This document shows, one piece after another, positions 6,782-7,735 of a stretch of 7,735 nucleotides of DNA. Position 1 is the first letter of the stretch; every line of letters starts with the position of its first letter. Below the pieces are notes generated by a model. The model saw only the letters and a list, made by a program, of their open reading frames with translations, was not told the DNA's origin and did not search any database. A program made the position numbers and the translations under genes. The stretch comes from an uncultured Elusimicrobia bacterium (GTDB lineage Bacteria > Elusimicrobiota > Elusimicrobia > Elusimicrobiales > Elusimicrobiaceae), in assembly GCA_945483375.1 (NCBI GenBank), contig CALYRQ010000032.1, forward strand, positions 1-7,735. The letters run 5' to 3'.

Positions 6782-6816
6782 GTAAACGCCACGGGCGGAA
6801 GCCCGTGGTAGTTTAC
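6782..6816. repeat. Hairpin 6, extended stem with GGAA loop
   Basis: The core CCACGGGC (6789-6796) and GCCCGTGG (6801-6808) closes on the GNRA-type loop GGAA. It is extended by GTAAAC (6782-6787) with GTTTAC (6811-6816), across a small internal loop of one base against two. In total 14 base pairs form within 35 nt, the longest structure in the cluster. Confidence 0.75.
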
Positions 6817-6827
6817 ATGGTATTCAT

Positions 6828-6859
6828 AAAAAAAGAGGAGAGAAAAGTTCTCTCCTCTT
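6828..6859 (-). terminator. Intrinsic terminator of the prepilin peptidase gene
   Basis: A 12-bp perfect stem pairs 6833-6844 with 6848-6859 (AAGAGGAGAGAA with TTCTCTCCTCTT). Read on the minus strand it is followed by a run of T (complement of A at 6828-6834). It lies 20 nt past the stop codon of the minus-strand gene. On the + strand no T run follows. Confidence 0.9.
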
Positions 6860-6878
6860 CGTAAAATTTACGGTTGTT

Positions 6879-7661
6879 TTACAGTTCAATCACCAACATG
6901 GACGGCTGAACCAAATAAAACAGGTTGATTAACGCCCCCAAACTTAAAAACGGCCCGAACGGAATGGCGTCGCCACCTTTTTTGCCCTTAAAAATCATTA
7001 AAAACACGGCGTATACCAAACCAAAGAAAGAGGCGAAAACAAGCGTCGTAATAACGCCTTCCCAGCCGATAAGCGCGCCTACACCTCCCATCAGTTTTAC
7101 GTCGCCGCCGCCCAGTGCCTCTTTTTTAAACAGCCACGTGCCAATAAACGCAATCGCCATCACGCCGAACAACCCTACCCCCGCGCCCAACAGCGACAGC
7201 AATTCTTTTTGCCACCATACGCCGGAAAAATTCGGATTCGTCCACGCAAAGGCAAGCCCCAACACAATAAGCCCCAGCGAACAGCGGTCCGGAATAATCA
7301 TAAAATGGAAATCAATGCCGGACAGCACCACCAGCGCATATACCGCCGCCAAGGTAACAAACGTCCACATCGTTAACCCCAAATGCCACACAAATAGCAA
7401 CGTCAGCGCGCCCGTAATAAGTTCTACCACCGGGTACTGGATGGAAATCGGGCTTTTGCAGTTGCGGCATTTGCCCAATAAAAACAGGTAGCTCAGTACC
7501 GGGATATTATCGTACCATTTAATGCGCGCCCCGCAACCGGGGCAGGAAGAAGGCGGCCACGCGAGGGATTTTTCGCGCGGAATACGGTAAATACACACGT
7601 TTAAAAAACTGCCGAAAATTAAGCCGAACAACGCGGCAAAAACCAAAATAAGCGTTTCCAT
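6879..7661 (-). CDS. pilD: Type IV prepilin peptidase / N-methyltransferase
   Basis: This inner-membrane aspartic protease cleaves the short leader of type IV prepilins or type II secretion pseudopilins and then methylates the new N-terminal residue. The 260 residues form the usual bifunctional protein. The N-terminal methylase domain has GSFLNVCIYRIPR (17-29) and the four Cys of its zinc site (C40, C43, C65, C68). DNIPVLSYL and PISIQYPVVE are family signatures. The peptidase domain has its two catalytic Asp: D117 in GIDFHFMIIPD and D187 in GGGDVKLMGG. About seven or eight hydrophobic segments are visible. The start gives the standard N-terminus, but AGGAG (complement of 7675-7679) lies 13 nt away, farther than usual. 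No pilin gene is in the window. pilD converges on rdgB, and its terminator follows. Confidence 0.96.
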   Translation of the reverse strand: METLILVFAALFGLIFGSFLNVCIYRIPREKSLAWPPSSCPGCGARIKWYDNIPVLSYLFLLGKCRNCKSPISIQYPVVELITGALTLLFVWHLGLTMWTFVTLAAVYALVVLSGIDFHFMIIPDRCSLGLIVLGLAFAWTNPNFSGVWWQKELLSLLGAGVGLFGVMAIAFIGTWLFKKEALGGGDVKLMGGVGALIGWEGVITTLVFASFFGLVYAVFLMIFKGKKGGDAIPFGPFLSLGALINLFYLVQPSMLVIEL

Positions 7662-7679
7662 ACCAATAATTATTCTCCT
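7662..7679 (-). promoter_or_regulatory. Widely spaced ribosome binding site of pilD with a palindromic spacer
   Basis: On the minus strand AGGAG (7679-7675) is separated from the ATG by 13 nt. The spacer contains the perfect palindrome AATAATTATT (7665-7674). It may only be AT-rich sequence, or it may fold and shorten the distance. An upstream ATT start in the same frame cannot be excluded but is unlikely. Confidence 0.5.
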
Positions 7680-7685
7680 AAAAAC

Positions 7686-7716
7686 ATAAAAATCCCCCGC
7701 AAGGTGCCGCGGGGGA
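7686..7716 (-). terminator. Terminator-like hairpin upstream of pilD
   Basis: CCCCCGC (7694-7700) and GCGGGGG (7709-7715) form a 7-bp stem around 8 nt. On the minus strand the stem is followed by ATTTTTATGTTTTT, which suits termination of a gene entering from the right. The pilD ribosome binding site begins 14 nt beyond the stem, so either pilD is reached by read-through or a promoter overlaps this hairpin. Confidence 0.75.
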
Positions 7717-7721
7717 AAATT

Positions 7722-7735
7722 CTAGTGCGTATGCC
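7722..7735 (-). CDS. Possible last codons of a minus-strand gene, partial
   Basis: On the minus strand a frame reads His-Thr-His followed by TAG (7724-7722), with the terminator-like hairpin beginning 6 nt later. The position is right for a gene end, but three codons identify nothing and the stop could be chance. Confidence 0.3.

Larger units (their letters stand above)
6602..6816. repeat. Cluster of at least six hairpins (palindromic repeats or structured RNA)
   Basis: Six self-complementary units occur within 215 nt: 6602-6619, 6634-6653, 6675-6694, 6707-6749, 6750-6768 and 6782-6816. Three share the plan CCNNNGGC, four-base loop, GCCNNNGG. The three middle bases differ between units while pairing is kept, so there is covariation between copies. 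Loops on the + strand are TGAA, GGGA and GGAA, two of them GNRA-type. None of the six has a T run suited to termination. Possible identities are a REP-like intergenic palindromic repeat family, the remains of an IS200/IS605-type element or its structured RNA, or a folded non-coding RNA in the 3' region of rdgB. No transposase gene is in the window. Confidence 0.7.
6496..6878. other. Convergent intergenic region without a credible gene
   Basis: These 383 nt lie between the ends of rdgB and the minus-strand prepilin peptidase gene. Terminators lie near both edges, one on each strand. The space between them (about 6602-6816) is filled with hairpins described separately. Bases 6548-6601 show nothing recognisable: no good promoter, tRNA or gene. 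Two short open frames here (6527-6739 + and 6565-6792 -) look accidental, since they read through the terminator or hairpin arms and lack ribosome binding sites. Confidence 0.85.

Noticed and set aside
6565..6792. 75-codon open frame on the - strand
   Set aside because: It lies almost wholly in hairpin arms beyond the pilD terminator, and its composition reflects the palindromes.
6602..6816. CRISPR array
   Set aside because: The hairpins are not identical direct repeats, spacing is irregular (0 to 21 nt between units), and no cas gene is nearby.
6860..6882. CGTAAA-A-TTTACG palindrome and GTAAAA/TTTTAC pair near the pilD stop
   Set aside because: Both are short and AT-rich beside a clear terminator, and could easily arise by chance.
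6925..7491. 188-codon open frame antisense to pilD
   Set aside because: It is rich in Pro, Ser, Thr and Asn without domain motifs, and the opposite strand encodes a clear prepilin peptidase.

Overview
This window comes from a Gram-negative bacterium with a moderate GC content of roughly 50%. The evidence is the C-terminus of an envelope phosphoethanolamine-transferase-like protein, two peptidases with Sec signal peptides, and a type IV prepilin peptidase. The lineage cannot be fixed from sequence alone. The combination of A-rich lysine codons, exported peptidases and pilin processing would fit a gut anaerobe such as a member of the Elusimicrobiota, but that is only a low-confidence guess.

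Layout from left to right. (1) The last 41 codons of an EptA-like sulfatase-fold transferase on the + strand end in a strong intrinsic terminator. (2) A short leader carries a small inverted repeat and leads into valS (valyl-tRNA synthetase). The stop codon of valS overlaps by one base the start of a peptidase T gene, and this pair closes with a terminator at about 4334-4362. (3) A second unit has its own candidate promoter. It encodes a diverged, exported peptidase T paralogue, followed 4 nt later by rdgB (dITP/XTP pyrophosphatase) and a terminator. (4) A 383-nt gap between convergent genes (6496-6878) holds no credible gene. It contains a dense row of at least six hairpins, three of which obey a common rule: an 8-bp stem CCNNNGGC/GCCNNNGG closed by a four-base loop. 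(5) On the minus strand there is a complete prepilin peptidase gene (pilD) with its own terminator. A terminator-like hairpin lies just upstream of its ribosome binding site, and beyond that are probably the last codons of another minus-strand gene.

The genes are mostly housekeeping: translation, nucleotide-pool cleaning and pilin/pseudopilin maturation. The less ordinary points are the two tandem peptidase T homologues, both with N-terminal signal peptides (E. coli PepT has none), the changed active-site neighbourhood in the second of them, and the hairpin cluster. The two peptidases may act outside the cytoplasm on small peptides. The hairpin cluster is the best candidate for something undescribed. 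It could be a family of mobile palindromic repeats, the remains of a transposon-associated structured RNA, or a structured RNA in the 3' region. The sequence alone does not decide between these.
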